A stretch of DNA of 64,000 bases. It comes from Pieris napi. Taxonomy: Eukaryota > Arthropoda > Insecta > Lepidoptera > Pieridae. This document shows positions 23,235 through 34,579 of the stretch, piece by piece. Under the pieces are notes generated by a model. That model worked only from the letters and a program-made list of their open reading frames with translations, was not told the DNA's origin and ran no database searches. The position numbers and the translations under genes were made by a program. The first letter of the stretch is position 1. Each line of letters begins with the position of its first letter. The stretch covers positions 580,501 to 644,500 of the forward strand of contig NC_062250.1 of assembly GCF_905475465.1 (NCBI RefSeq), given 5' to 3'.

Positions 23235-23585
23235 CGAAAAATAATTTAAATTTTTTAGTTTAATATAGCATAAACAAAACGTGTTGGTAATAACATAAAA
23301 CGCAATATTTTTGAGACGTAATAGGCAAAACTGCAAAAACTTATGTGTGTATTAAATTGAATAAGGGAGTCAACGCGTGGCGCAGATTTACTATGTAAAC
23401 GAGTGGTTTAAACGCGCGCTTACTTAAATAATAACTTAATATGATGGTGCAAGACAAATCAATTCTAGGCTCGAGCCGTTAAGAAAACAAATATAGCAGA
23501 TTCAGGTTTTATTACTTGAAACCCTTTTACAAAAATCTTGCCGCCACTACGTCACACAATGAATAAATTCCAAATGTTATATAAA
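23235..23585. other. No recognisable feature
   Basis: AT-rich sequence without signature. Confidence 0.5.
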
Positions 23586-23589
23586 TATG

Positions 23590-23888
23590 CAGCTGTGTTG
23601 GCCTAGTCGCTTCAACGTTCGACTCCCATTCCTAAAATCGTAGGTTCGAACCCCCAGTTGTGCACCAATGGACTTTCTTTCTATGTGCGCATTTTACATT
23701 CGCTCAAACAGTGAAGGAAAACATCATGAATCCGGTTTGCTTTAGGCCCAAAAAGTCTACGGTGTGTATCAGGCACTGGAGGCTGATCACCTACTTGCCT
23801 ATTAGATTGATAAATTTTCATGGAACAGAAACAGAAATCTGAGGCCTAGACCTAAAAACCACTGCCACTGTAGCGCCACTGATTGTTT
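23590..23888 (+). repeat. SINE family A copy
   Basis: Head GTGTTGGCCTAGTCGCTTC with B box GGTTCGAACCC, then CACCAATGGACTTTC, TGAAGGAAAACATCATGA, AAAAAGTCTACGGTGTGTAT, TGGAGGCTGATCACC and the 3' end GTAGCGCCACTGATT. It is nearly full length, with one deletion around the GAGGAAACC block. Confidence 0.88.
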
Positions 23889-23891
23889 GAA

Positions 23892-24435
23892 GACCCGTAA
23901 AGATTTAGGCCAGTAGGCTTTACCAAGGCAGTGGACTACTCTTCGTGCTTGTGGTCTTCTGCCACTCCAGGGTGGGAACATCACGGCTCTCAGCAATGAG
24001 CAAACGGGGGTAAAAGAGGCGATCACCAGCGCTTCGAGTGAAGCAGGCTGCCGAATAATGGGGTTGGTTATATGTCAACATCAACAAAACTACAAAACAA
24101 AAGAATATTGGAAAGGAATTTTTGTTTCTCGTTATATTTGTCAAATAAGTGTCGTATTTTAATTCGTAAAACGCTCGTTTACACAAACCAATTTTGTGAA
24201 GACACATGGCGTCATCTTTAATTTAATTTTAAACTCCGTATCGGTGTCTGTTGCATTCTTCCGCATCCACTGAGCCGAAACTTGAATAACTTTGTCTAGC
24301 CAACCGTTACTACGCCACGGTTTATAAGCTCGTGAAAGTTTGAAACAAAAAGTATAGTTATTTAACAAGATAATTTTAAAGTATGATTGGTGAAAAGTGA
24401 TCTTCTTTAGGAGATTAAATTAATAAATTAAAAAT
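23892..24435. other. Unassigned, partly GC-richer
   Basis: 23915-24060 (CCACTCCAGGGTGGGAACATC, GGCGATCACCAGCGC) is GC-richer than its surroundings and open for 74-95 codons on the minus strand. I recognise no protein there. Confidence 0.35.
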
Positions 24436-24438
24436 AAA

Positions 24439-24648
24439 TCTTTGGCGCTACAACCTTTTTAGGTCTGGGCTTTAGATTTCTGCATCTATTTCATGATAAT
24501 TTATCTAATAGGCAATTAGGTGATCAGCCTTCTGACACACGCCGTCGACTGTTGTGGGTTTAAGGCAAGCCGGTTTCCTCGCGATGTTTTCCTTCACAAA
24601 AGAAAATCCATTGGAGAACAGAATCCACTAGGCAAACAGTACTGCCGA
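24439..24648 (-). repeat. SINE family A copy, shortened head
   Basis: On the minus strand the 3' end GGTTGTAGCGCCAAAG, the GTCGACGGCGTGTGTCAG block, GAGGAAACCGGC and CCAATGGATTTTC are all present. The B-box region is deleted, and GCCTAGTGGATTC of the head remains. Confidence 0.8.
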
Positions 24649-24751
24649 TTAGATTAATAGTTACCTAATTGACGATATTTTCTACAAATTAAAGTTTAAG
24701 TTTTGAGTTTCAAACTAACAATCGAATAAGTGAACCAATCCTTTTATTGTA

Positions 24752-24925
24752 TATATGGGACAGTAGGCTAGTATCATAGTAGTATCAAAGTTAAGTGCTT
24801 ACCGCATTTAGATATCGCAACACCAGGAGGTTTGCAAGTGCGTTGCCTTTAAGGTACGCTCTCTTCTTGAAGGCCCCTCAATCATATCAGTTCGGAAATA
24901 CCAGAAAGTGAGAAGTGTCTTAAGC
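24752..24925 (-). mobile_element. CR1-type LINE 3' end, degraded
   Basis: On + it reads GGGACAGTAGGCTAGTATC..., GTTTGCAAGTGCGTTGCCTT, ACGCTCTCTTCTTGAAGG, TCAGTTCGGAAATACC. The gene sense is on the minus strand. The order matches the CR1 tail at 48885-49230 with several short deletions. Confidence 0.65.
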
Positions 24926-24929
24926 AGAG

Positions 24930-25600
24930 ATGAATTTAAATCCTCTTATTTTTTCAATATGGGTTTGGCAATCTCCAAAATATCAATGGAATAGGTCTTT
25001 GTCTCTTGTTCCCAGAACACGCTGGATTTTGTGGATGTTCCATGTACACATAGCACCCAAAGCGTTATGAAAAACATCTCTTATGATTAATGTTTTCCCA
25101 TGATCAATATATTGTTTTAAAATCTCTTTGTAATATCTGAAGGCGTAGTAAAGTTGAAAATCTAAACAAAATAAGACAAGCCGTTTAAGATGTAAGCTTC
25201 AAACTTACAGCGAATTTGAAGTAATTGAAAAAGTTTTCTAATTATAGGCTTAGCAGATACTTTGAGTAAATCGCCTTAAGGGTAAACAACACCTCAGGAA
25301 TTCGCACCCGGTGATGTCGGTCCGAGTTAAAAGCGGACGCGATAAGCTGCTTATGCGTTATAAAAATACCTGGCTAAGAAATAAACTTGGTAAAAGTTCG
25401 TAGTTGAACTGTATTATGTTATGGTAAAGATAACCTTTTTTATAAAGCTTTATGCATATACTTTTATAGGATAAAGTTGGATTAAAAATGGACTTTGTTA
25501 TAATAATAATAATAAAATTACGTATTTATAACAGTCTTCCGCCTTAGCTTAACGATAAATGTTCTAAAATAAATTATAAATGACATAGACATGTGCCAGA
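24930..25600. other. No recognisable feature
   Basis: AT-rich sequence. No family recognised. Confidence 0.45.
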
Positions 25601-25604
25601 CCTA

Positions 25605-25965
25605 AAAGGTCAGTCCATCGCAGCCCATGGACACCCATTTTAGTGGGGCCTTGTAGACCTTTGAGGGAGGAGTAATCTTCCAGGGAAGACCCCCGCTGGA
25701 AGTCGATTCCACACTTCGCTAGTTCGCTATAGAAAAGGTTTTGTGAAGCAGAGCTTGGAAGTCTTCCGGCCATCAAGGTGATGCGGATGAAATTTTGAGT
25801 TAATACAGCTCGTAGTGTTTTGAAACGAGACAGTAGGGATTGACCCAAACAACTCTTCAGAACATTCTCCGTAGTACATTTTCTAGAATACGCATAAAGA
25901 CGCATTATCTCTGCGTAGAGAGACAGAATCAAGTCGATCAGTTTGGAGATTGATAAATTCACATG
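25605..25965 (-). mobile_element. CR1-type LINE, ORF2 C-terminal remnant
   Basis: This is the longest such remnant. On the minus strand it reads DRLDSVSLRRDNASLCVF, one stop, KMYYGECSEELFGSIPTVSF, FHPHHLDGRKTSKLCFTKPF, another stop, RTSEVWNRLPAGVFPG and then the 3' end CCATGGGCTGCG. LRRD--SLC-FY--Y-GECSEELF and F-RT--VWN-LP--VFP are the C-terminal blocks of CR1-like ORF2. Two stops in about 115 codons show moderate age. The 171-codon frame at 25564-26079 is in a different minus-strand frame and is not the LINE protein. Confidence 0.88.
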
Positions 25966-25969
25966 CCCT

Positions 25970-26490
25970 TTGCTAAATTTGGTCAAAAGGGGTAAAAGTA
26001 CCTCACGTTTTATTACAAGTGGTACTTTTAAAACAAGGTAGAAAATAAAAAGGCTAAAAATCGATTTATTTATTCCCACAAGAACTGGTATTACTTATTA
26101 AAACATTGCTTGTCGCTTAGGTCCCCAGACAAAAGTATGAAGCTTATAACTTACACGCTGTTTACGCTTCTGACAGATCAGCGTATCTAAAACAAAATCA
26201 CATCATGACCCCCCAGCTTCCAGCAAATTCGAACAAAATGGGATTATTTGTGAGAATTTTCATAATTTTACAGTTTTTTGAATAATGCAGCATGTTAAAA
26301 TGCAAATTTTATATTTATTGCTGTCGTTTTGATGCAAAATACCTTTGTTTTGAGAGGGGTGAGACGGTTATCGTTAAATTTTATATGCGTTTGAATTGCA
26401 TTTTACAGTTAGATTTACTAGCTAAATTCTAGCTTATACGCTATGATGTTTTGGTCTAAACAACAGCTATTTACCTGCTATTTCAACTCT
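25970..26490. other. No recognisable feature
   Basis: The LINE may continue a little beyond 25965 on its 5' side, but nothing certain is visible. Confidence 0.4.
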
Positions 26491-26494
26491 TGAA

Positions 26495-26792
26495 AATCTC
26501 TTTATTTATTAACACGACGTTGCATACAGAAATATAATACAATTGACATAATTAAATAGAAAGGAGCGCAACTGGCGGCCTATCGCATACGAGCGATCTT
26601 TTCCAGGCAACCACTGCAAGAAAAAAGAGCAATATAATTAGATAAGGTAAGCAAGAAGTACAAAACAACATAAGAATTAGTTATTTAGACAAAACTAATG
26701 GAACAAAACATAGCAATTAAATAAATAAATAAAAAATAAATAAATATGTAAACAGTGAAAGGGACTGTAATAAAAAATTTACACATTAAAAA
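26495..26792. repeat. Dispersed LINE-tail-like repeat
   Basis: TTATTTATTAACACGACGTT, GGCGGCCTATCGC...GAGCGATCTTTTCC, AGGCAACCACTGC and ATATGTAAACAGTGAAAGGG recur in the same order at 36936-37082. The T-rich start and A-rich end suggest a LINE 3' UTR in minus orientation. (AAAT)n lies at 26718-26746. Confidence 0.55.
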
Positions 26793-26794
26793 GA

Positions 26795-27475
26795 AAAAGT
26801 ATTTAATATTACAGAGAGACAATATTTTTATTTAGAATATTTAAAATGGTTAAGCATATTAGTCTCTTCCCTTAAGTATTGAGTTCGATTCCTGGCTAAA
26901 ACTATATTTTTCGATACTAAGTATGGACATCCGCGAGAACATATAAAAAATGTTACGTTATATATTGCAAATTTCAAATAAACAGAAATTGGTTTTAATA
27001 TTTTCCAAACCATCAATTTATTAAAGGGCGTTTCATTACGTATTCATAGAAAAAAAGTCCAAAAACTTACTAAACCTCTCGTTAAGTAAATTAATATGAG
27101 TATAAAACATGATTAAAAAACGTTGAAAAACTTAAGGGGACGAAATAAGGGAGCATCCCTCAGTGCTCTCTTCCTTGTACACGTTTAATCTGCTAATGTT
27201 TAATGGCAATTACGGGAAATGCGACTCTATGTCGTATACTTTTAAAGTGCAATAAATAAATTTAATAGAAATATTACGTGAATTCTGTTTGTTTCTAACG
27301 TTATAAGTCGAGTGCGACGGGGCAAGACAATGGCGTTGTGTATCTATTTTTAGCTTTTCATGAGAGATAAATCAATTTAATTTGTTTAACTGACAAGTTC
27401 CCATTATATATAATTACTTTTGCGTTTTGAGGGAAACATAAATATCGCATGTGATATAAGTTTTATTTTGAAGTT
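26795..27475. other. No recognisable feature
   Basis: AT-rich sequence without signature. Confidence 0.5.
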
Positions 27476-27622
27476 TGCGAGGAAATGCTGCCAGCGTTAA
27501 AGGTACACTGCCACAGGGACCAAAATTTTAAATTTGTTTTAATTTTCTATTCATTATTATTATTACTGTGTAGCTTAAGAATATTGTAAATGTGTGTGTG
27601 CTGGAAATAAACATCAGTGTAC
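27476..27622 (+). mobile_element. Retroelement tail, family G, 5' truncated
   Basis: The frame reads RGNAASVKGTLPQGPKF followed by a stop at 27531-27533, then a 3' UTR with TTTAAATTTGTTTTAATTTT, (ATT)n, ACTGTGTAG, AATATTGTAAATGTGTG and GGAAATAAA. The same tail occurs interrupted at 45690-47800 and inverted at 53945-54241. The peptide is a common C-terminal motif of non-LTR-type ORFs. I do not assign a clade. Confidence 0.72.
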
Positions 27623-27694
27623 ACTGTACAGTTTAATTTTAAGTGCAATTCTATACAATAAATTAAATATCTAACTAGCTGCTCACGGAAATAT

Positions 27695-27850
27695 TTCAGA
27701 ATCAATTCGACTCAGGGTCCTTGAACAAACGAGCGTAACATTTCTTAAAAGACCGGCAACACACTCGCGAGCCCTCTGGCATTGAGTGTCCATCATCATA
27801 TCACTTAACATCAGGTGAGCCCTCAGCCCGTTTCACCTGTTCTATAAAAA
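27695..27850 (+). mobile_element. CR1-type LINE 3' end
   Basis: AATTCGACTCAGGGTCCTTG, GACCGGCAACACACTCGC, GAGCCCTCTGGCATTGAG, TCACTTAACATCAGGTGAG and GCCCGTTT with an A-run give the usual 3' end with sense on +. About 20 bases around CCATGGGCGGCGG are altered. An ACTAGCTGC just upstream (27671-27679) resembles a Helitron end. Confidence 0.78.
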
Positions 27851-27854
27851 AATA

Positions 27855-28798
27855 TTTTGCAGTAAAAAATACTTAAGTACCTACTGTGCTATACGCACTA
27901 GAGATACACTCATACATATACAACTTTCAGCATACAGGCTGGGGAATAAAAATTTAATCTAGATATTCATATAATCTCTAATTTTAATTTTAGTTGAAGC
28001 ATATTTTGTAATGTAATCAGTCTATACGGTTGGGTCTAGATCAAAAACTCCAAAATACAAAACCGCATTCATATACAATAAGTCCTCCCTTGGGAAATAT
28101 TCGGTTCACTCATAAATTCAAATACGCCGCCTTAGCTCGTAGGTTACCTATCGTGTATAAAAATTTTCAATCAGCCTCTTATTCATATGCAAAAGTTTGT
28201 TCCCGAGTGAATGTATGTGTATTGAAATGATAATTGCCTGCGAAGTATGTATTGATAGACGAAATTGCATTTATTCATTGGGTACGGATATATGTATGTT
28301 CGTCACGCACTTCGTTTTAATGCTTATAGTCCTTGAGCCCCTAAACATTATCAGAAAATTTAAAATTTTAAAAAATGTTCCGCCATTTCCAAGGAATAGT
28401 GAAACATTCTGAAGCTTTAGTTATTACTTACTTCATATTAGGTATTACAATATCCGGTAATCACTAAGATGTCATTGTTTTTATTTACATAGTAGCCAAT
28501 CAGGCACGCGATCATGCAGATCTGTGGCTGAGAAGCTAGGCAGTCTCCCCCCGGGCCCGGATGACAACTACTCCGGAAGTATCCTCATGATACTAATATG
28601 GCAGAATTTTTCCAGCTGCGATTTGTGGTCCAGCAACATGTATGAGAGCCCAACCCAGGAATGCCCTCATGCCAGTCAGATGTCATTGTTAAAATAATTC
28701 TTATTATTAAAAAAGATGATGCAAGTTAAATAAATTTTCATTATTCCGAGCTTTCGTAAATTATATAAAAATGTAACGTACCTATGTATGTTTCGTAC
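27855..28798. other. No recognisable feature
   Basis: 28540-28680 (CTCCCCCCGGGCCCGGATGAC) is GC-rich but not identified. Open frames at 28030-28412 overlap each other in different frames and look like chance. Confidence 0.4.
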
Positions 28799-28838
28799 AT
28801 TTCATAACAACGATATCATGATATCGTTGTTATGAAAT
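28799..28838. repeat. 40-bp perfect palindrome
   Basis: The sequence from ATTTCATAACAACGATATC at the left to its exact reverse complement at the right has no spacer and no mismatch. It is not at the edge of any element I can see. Confidence 0.95.
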
Positions 28839-28839
28839 T

Positions 28840-29930
28840 CCAATCACAAAAGTCGGCATGTTATTAATTTTATTTGAGCCTATCTGCTTGTGAATACAGA
28901 AATATTTTCCAATGGAAGTTGTTGAATTAAATTAATTAAAAATAAAACAATATATTTAACTTCAGCGACTAGAGTAAATAAATGATTAAACATATAATGT
29001 AACGATACGAAATATATACGTATTGCATTGCAATTATAAATTGAAGACCTTTGATCGCAAATTGAAGCTAATATTTAATAAAAATCACAATATTGTTGGA
29101 GAGATTTTTGCAATGCATTGTGTAGTTGTATTGTTTTCAAATTATATTTCAGTTAAAGCTATATTAATTGAGACGATTTAAAGAAATACTTTTATCCAGA
29201 GTTCATTTGTCTTAAAAAATCCTAGACCTTACTGTTGAAATGGTGGGTGAAATGGATAATATAAATAAATCATCATAAGTTAGAAATTATCATGAAACTG
29301 CACGCAATATATTGCATCACTTGTCATGCATTACTGCACTACGGTATAAAACTTTAATGCGAAATACTTGATACAGACAAATTTTAAGTAAAAACATCAA
29401 ATTATAATACATGGCTATGTATAGACAATTTTTTATCCATTTAAATCATAAATGTTTCAAAGCCTTTGAAATTTTACGAAATGGGTCAGTGATACGATGA
29501 CCATATGCCTGATGTGACCTTTTGAAACGAGGGACCTAAAAAAGGTTTTTACCTTTTTAAGCGAAAGTTACTGAATAGTTTATTTTACGCTTACTTTTTA
29601 AAGAGGAATGTGAATTGAATTTTTTCAAATTTTCCTAAAGCTCGCCGGTTTTGAGACTGCTTAGAATGTGCCGAGTTTTGTGTTACTTAGTTTTTAAATT
29701 TAGCTTCACTGGCCAAAAGGCCTTCTGAACTTTTGAATTTTTTCAAACGTGTAAACTTGGAATTTAGCTATTTATGTAGGACATGCCTTTACAATTTCAT
29801 GTGTACTGACCTACATATTCCTATATCAAAATTATGAAAATATATTTTATGATTATAATGATATTATTTATATTATTTTATATTAATGAGTTACAGTATT
29901 ATCCAAATTGTTTTAACTTGTGTTCATATC
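28840..29930. other. No recognisable feature
   Basis: AT-rich sequence without coding or repeat signature. Confidence 0.5.
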
Positions 29931-29934
29931 ACTA

Positions 29935-30500
29935 TTTTGTATTTAATTCTCTCTCTTTCTAAAAACTCTTGATTATAATGCAACAGTTACTTTGTCATTA
30001 TAGACGACTCATTGGTCTAGTGGTTAGTACCCCTGACTGCGAAGCCATGGGTCCCGGGTTCGATCCCCGGCTGAGACGAACATCGATGTGATAAGCATTT
30101 GGTGTTGTTCTTAGGTCTTGGGTCTTATATCCGTTGCCTAGTATCCATAACACAAGCTTCACCAGCTTAGCATGGGACTAGGTCAATTGGTGTGAATTGT
30201 CTTTAAAAAAAAAAAAATTAAGATATACTTTGAATTAAAATCATTCACACACGTTTCTACATATTCACACACCTACCTCAACTTATGCCTTGGTTTTATT
30301 TTGTTTGATACTTTAGTTTAGTCATAGTATGTAATCATCTATTTATATAATTTCAATTCGCGATGGAAGGCTGATGACTTGTTATCATAGTACTTCTATC
30401 GTTCTATCGTATAGTTACCAGCCTCTCACAAAAATACCTGCAGAATGTAAAGCTATAAAATGCAAGTTTGAGAAGAGGAAAATAAACTGTATTATAATTA
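29935..30500 (+). repeat. LINE-like repeat family H, split by a SINE
   Basis: Blocks before the SINE (AAAACTCTTGATTATAATGC, AACAGTTACTTTGT) and after it (ATACTTTGAATT, CATTCACACACG, TACATATTCACACACC, TTTGTTTGATACTTTAGTTTAG, CGATGGAAGGCTGATGAC, ACCAGCCTCTCA, GAAGAGGAAAATAAACTG) match, in order, the minus strand of the uninterrupted copy at 42545-42840. No coding frame remains. The end resembles lepidopteran LINE 3' UTRs. Confidence 0.75.
30002..30219 (+). repeat. SINE family B (tRNA-derived) with poly(A)
   Basis: The first 75 bases fold like a tRNA: GACTCA pairs with TGAGAC (one mismatch), A-box-like TGGTCTAGTGG, an anticodon loop CTGCGAA, and a perfect T arm CCGGG-TTCGATC-CCCGG carrying the B box. 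A tRNA-unrelated body of about 120 bases (TGTTCTTAGGTCTTGGG, AACACAAGCTTCACCAGC, CATGGGACTAGGTCAATTGG) and a run of 13 A follow. It lies inside repeat family H. It is a SINE, not a working tRNA gene, because it continues without an end box and the acceptor stem is imperfect. Confidence 0.85.
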
Positions 30501-30511
30501 TTTTTATCGTC

Positions 30512-30540
30512 AGCAAGAAAGTGGGAGACACTTTCTTGCT
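30512..30540. repeat. Perfect 12-bp hairpin with 5-base loop
   Basis: AGCAAGAAAGTG and CACTTTCTTGCT flank GGAGA. It lies just after the end of repeat family H. Confidence 0.9.
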
Positions 30541-30544
30541 TAGA

Positions 30545-30880
30545 CTATTTTTAAACATGTGTTAAATTACAGTAATCATATTTGTATAGTAACACATTTC
30601 ATTCAAGAAATTATACGTTCTATATTTTATAATTCCTCTTACATTCTGATACTCATACGTTAGGGTACAAACAATGCGATGCCCTCGGGGCTTTTGCATC
30701 ATACTTGTAACTGCGAATTAATTCAGGTCCTTTGATTAAATGCCGCAACACCTCTGTCAACAAACTTTAATGTGTTTGTTTATATTATAATTTATATATA
30801 CAGTTATATGCTGATGGGAACGTTGGGTGCGCGTTTAAAGCAAAAAAATCTCTTCCTCTGTACTTTTTAAAAAAAAAAAT
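30545..30880. other. No recognisable feature
   Basis: AT-rich sequence between repeat H and a CR1 tail. Confidence 0.5.
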
Positions 30881-30882
30881 TT

Positions 30883-31015
30883 ATATATAATAGGGGGGCA
30901 AACGAGCTTGCGGGACGACCAAAAAAGGCAGTCTACGCAGCCCATAGACACCCATTTTTAGTGGGTGCGTTGCCGGCCTTTGGGGGAGGAGTAGACTTAG
31001 TAGTACTTAGAGGTT
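30883..31015 (-). mobile_element. CR1-type LINE 3' end, short
   Basis: On + it reads GGGGGCAAACGAGCTTGCGG, CAGCCCATAGACACCC, AGTGGGTGCGTTGCCGGCCT and GGGGGAGGAGTAG, the 3' end of the subfamily also seen at 25605 and 44058. Sense is on the minus strand. Only the last 130 bases are present, as expected of 5' truncation. Confidence 0.72.
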
Positions 31016-31019
31016 AACT

Positions 31020-32530
31020 GTCATACCGATTGTCCAAAGTAATGTTTCCGTTGTTACGTTATCCCGAAAAAAATATTAAAACCAGTTCCATTTATTTTCT
31101 AGCTAAAGTTTTATATGAGCTTTGCCCATGTTTGGTTATTAAAAGTAAATATTAAGAAAACACGATAGAGATCTCAAAAATATTTTGTGATAAGAAAATT
31201 ATTTGAAACTATCAAAGCGGGTGATAAAATACACAGTAGCTGCAAAAATATGACATGGGACGAATATTTTGTGTACAAACACATCCCCTCAATACAATTT
31301 GCAACTACCCTCATACGTATCGAACGCTTTCTTATATAATCACGAGCCTCTGCAGTGTTGATTTGGGAATGTGGCACTATTTATAAGCGATGGCGATAAT
31401 CAACAATCCCCTTATTGGTAAACGTGCTATCCAAGTGCTATTAAATCGCCAACTTCGATTCGATCGATTTTACTCTTTTATACAAACCTATTCTTATACC
31501 TATGCACACCCTGTACTCCTCCTGTACTTGCGGATCCATTTCGGTCTTACTCTATTTAAGTGTTAGATAAAGCTATAAATATATGTTTTGCAGCCACTAA
31601 TAGTATAGGAATGTAAATATTTTTATGTGAATACAAAGTTGCCATACAAAAATAGTTTTATCGCTTTCGCCTCACTCTAATCCTGGACTTCCCTATAGCT
31701 CTCGAGAGCGTACAGGCGAAGATTGTATAAATATTGGCGATGCTTTGAAGCTAAGTGCTGCCTTTGTCTCACCAATAAAAGAATAACACTCATTTATAGG
31801 AACAATGAAACATCGGGTCTTTTGTAAGGAAATTCGTCGGTAATAGTTGATGTTAGCAGGCGATTATATGGATAATAACTATTGTGTTTTAGTATTGTAT
31901 GACTTGCTCTTTAGTGGCGAAATTAGTCACGTAGTGTTAATTAAAGTGCGTGATTTTCTACAAAAAATGGTGTTAAACTATCATGACTCCTATTGCTGTA
32001 AGGTGGGAAACTAGCATGTCTTACGCCCAAAAATGAACGATGTCGCTTCTATTCTGAGTCATAATATAGGTATTTACACATCTATGTAAGATATTTAGAC
32101 ACAGTTTTTAAATAAAAAAGCCTTTTTTATCCTATTATACATTTTTTAAAGAAAATAAACTACAATATTTATTTTCCACTTTCTTAAATAATAGTTAAAC
32201 AATAAACACTTTAGACTGTTAAGTTAAACTAAACGTCATCTTTTTGTGTTTTGGAGTCGTATGAACTAATAAAATTAAAACTATTCAAACTAAACAAAAA
32301 CCTAATATTTTTTTGGTATTAATAAATACCCAATATAGGCCCTTTGTTAAATATTAAAGTCTTCGTGTATCTAATCTAAATTCTTTGTGAGTGACGTAAT
32401 CGAACGCTTATCCAAAATGAGTTACGTCTATAACATGTCTCGTATCTTATACAGCCGAAACTTTGTTAAAACCGCGCGATTATTTCGTCAAAGATTATAA
32501 CATAATAGAAGGCTTAACTTAAGGGGATTA
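31020..32530. other. No recognisable feature
   Basis: A 67-codon minus-strand frame (31174-31377) is of chance length. Nothing else seen. Confidence 0.5.
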
Positions 32531-32532
32531 AA

Positions 32533-32600
32533 CTAGTTGTGCCCGTGACTTTGTTCGCGTGTAATTAAGTTAAATTAAACAGTTTATAGGCGCAAATTTT
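32533..32600 (-). mobile_element. Helitron 3'-end fragment
   Basis: On the minus strand it ends GCACAACTAG followed by T, preceded by CACGCGAACAAAGTCACGG, which resembles the 3' end of 22855-23230. The 5' end cannot be found. Confidence 0.5.
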
Positions 32601-32604
32601 GAAT

Positions 32605-34500
32605 ATGTTTATTTAACGACTTTTACTTCTTTGTCCTGACATCATATTTCAATGAAACAAACCATTATTTACTTATTGCGGAAACATAATACACTTGTGA
32701 AAGCACATTTTTTTTTAATTTTTTGAAGCATACACTATACAGATAAAAAAATTGAATAAGCTTTCGCTAACTATGCATTCTATTTCTCATTAACTTATCG
32801 CCCACATGTTACGTATAATTTTATAGAAAATAATACCTTTAATCTAATCATTGCCTTGTAAAAAACGGGCACGGACTCAAAAAATCTTCGGTATGTGTCA
32901 GACACAGAAGACTGATCACCATCATGCCTTATATAAAAACCTTTTTTTATGTACTGTTTGGAAATTATTAAAATAAGAAAATTGCGCACATCCTCAAAGT
33001 TCAGATTAGGAGGCTTAAACATGGCAAAGTTGCTCAGTACGACAACTAGGAATTCTTGCGATAAACATAAATAAAAACGTACTTAATAAACGTATCTGCA
33101 TTACTATTTGCATATTCTATGAGCCATCAAAGTCCATTACCAAGTTCGCGGAACACAAAACGCTCGCACAAGCATCATATCCTAATAGGTGAGCCTCAAA
33201 TATCGTTTGAGAGGCACTTAAAGCTAACTTACCAATAAACTTAATATTTTTACGAGACGGCCTGGTTGTAAAATGGTCCCAGTTGACGTTTGTTGGGTGA
33301 TTTGGTAAAATTTCGCGTTATCCTATGATTGTTAGGGCACATTCTTATGTGATGATGTTGTGAATGGTTTAACTTATCGCGTTTTGTTGGAAATTGTTCT
33401 TGTTTTTGATGCTTGAATCACTTTTCAATGTAAATAACCGTCGTGTTTTTGTCGTTAAGAATTCCTTTTACAACCTAATGTTCGATTAGGTACTACAATT
33501 TTTTCCATTCTAAATATATAAAATAAATATATTATTAAACAATTGAAAACAAATCGCAGTGTCATCGCTTGAAAGCAATTACTTTTAGAAGACCTGGTGC
33601 AACCGTACAAGTCGAACTAGTATTTAAATGTTGGCATCACAATAACTTAATTTCATAGCGTTTATTGAAAAATCTTTTCTGAATATGTGAATCTATTGTA
33701 TCATTTTTTTGTGTCTAACACACAAATATACATTATTTACAATATTCTTAGTAATAATTATTAAATTATATTGAAGTATCAAATAGTTTTTATCGTGCGA
33801 TTCCCACATTCAGTAAGAATGAAAAAATCATTTTGTTCAACAAAGTTTTTTGACAATACAATTTTAACCCTTTTTGTGAAAAGGTATTCCTCCTATTCCA
33901 ACTAGAAGCACAATAAATTTCTACCTTTATTCAAAAATTTGCATCCCTCAAGTCAAATAATCACCCTAACAATACTTGTTTGGGGTTTTAACTATGAGTA
34001 GTAAAACAAAAATAAACTGAAGAACGCTCAGTTGACTAATAAAAGGTCTAAAGGGCCATCGGTACCTCGAGAAGGGGAATTGTGAGGGTTAAAACAAAGG
34101 CTTGATATGAAATTGGAATAAATTATCGCTCGCACGGTTTAGTTTCTAAAATATAGGGTACAAGCTGTCTTTTTACTGCTAAGTGTTTAGATGGGGTGAC
34201 TGGCAATATGAATCTAATACTTAAGTATTTATACAATCAATATTGTTAACTTTTGTTCACAGCTCACGTTTTACAGACTATATCAGAATGTGCCTGACTG
34301 ACAAATAGGTTTTAACGTTTACAACTGCAAATTTTTTGAAGCTGTGACTACTGTCAATAAGAAGTTCAACCAATTGTTTGGTTTTTATCAGAGATCAAAT
34401 TTTTAAGTCCATTCATTTATTTACAGCTAGTATAAAATAATAAATATTTGATTGTTCCGTGACAGACATCAAAAGGTTTGACTTTGTTTTATCGTTTGAA
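32605..34500. other. Mostly featureless; SINE fragment at 32868-32945
   Basis: ACTCAAAAAATCTTCGGTAT, GTGTCAGACACAGAAGACTG and ATCACCATCATGCC at 32868-32945 match the 3' half of SINE family A on +. The rest shows nothing. Confidence 0.45.
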
Positions 34501-34504
34501 CTAA

Positions 34505-34578
34505 GGTTTGTACAAATTGAAAGAAAGAGTCCAGGCCGGGGTCGAACACACGACCTTAGCGTTGGAAATGGTGCTCCC
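34505..34578 (-). repeat. Possible SINE family A head fragment
   Basis: GAAAGAAAGAGTCCAGGCC, GGGGTCGAACACACGACC and AGCGTTGGAAATGG on + look like the inverted head and first body block of SINE family A, with the CATTGGTGCA part deleted. Confidence 0.4.
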
Positions 34579-34579
34579 G

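Noticed and set aside
25564..26079. 171-codon minus-strand open frame, the longest in the window
   Set aside because: Its last two thirds lie over the CR1-type ORF2 remnant in the wrong frame. The true LINE frame on the same strand shows all family motifs, so this frame is a shadow.
30002..30076. tRNA gene on +
   Set aside because: The T arm is perfect, but the acceptor stem is imperfect and a SINE body with poly(A) follows directly, so it is the head of a SINE.
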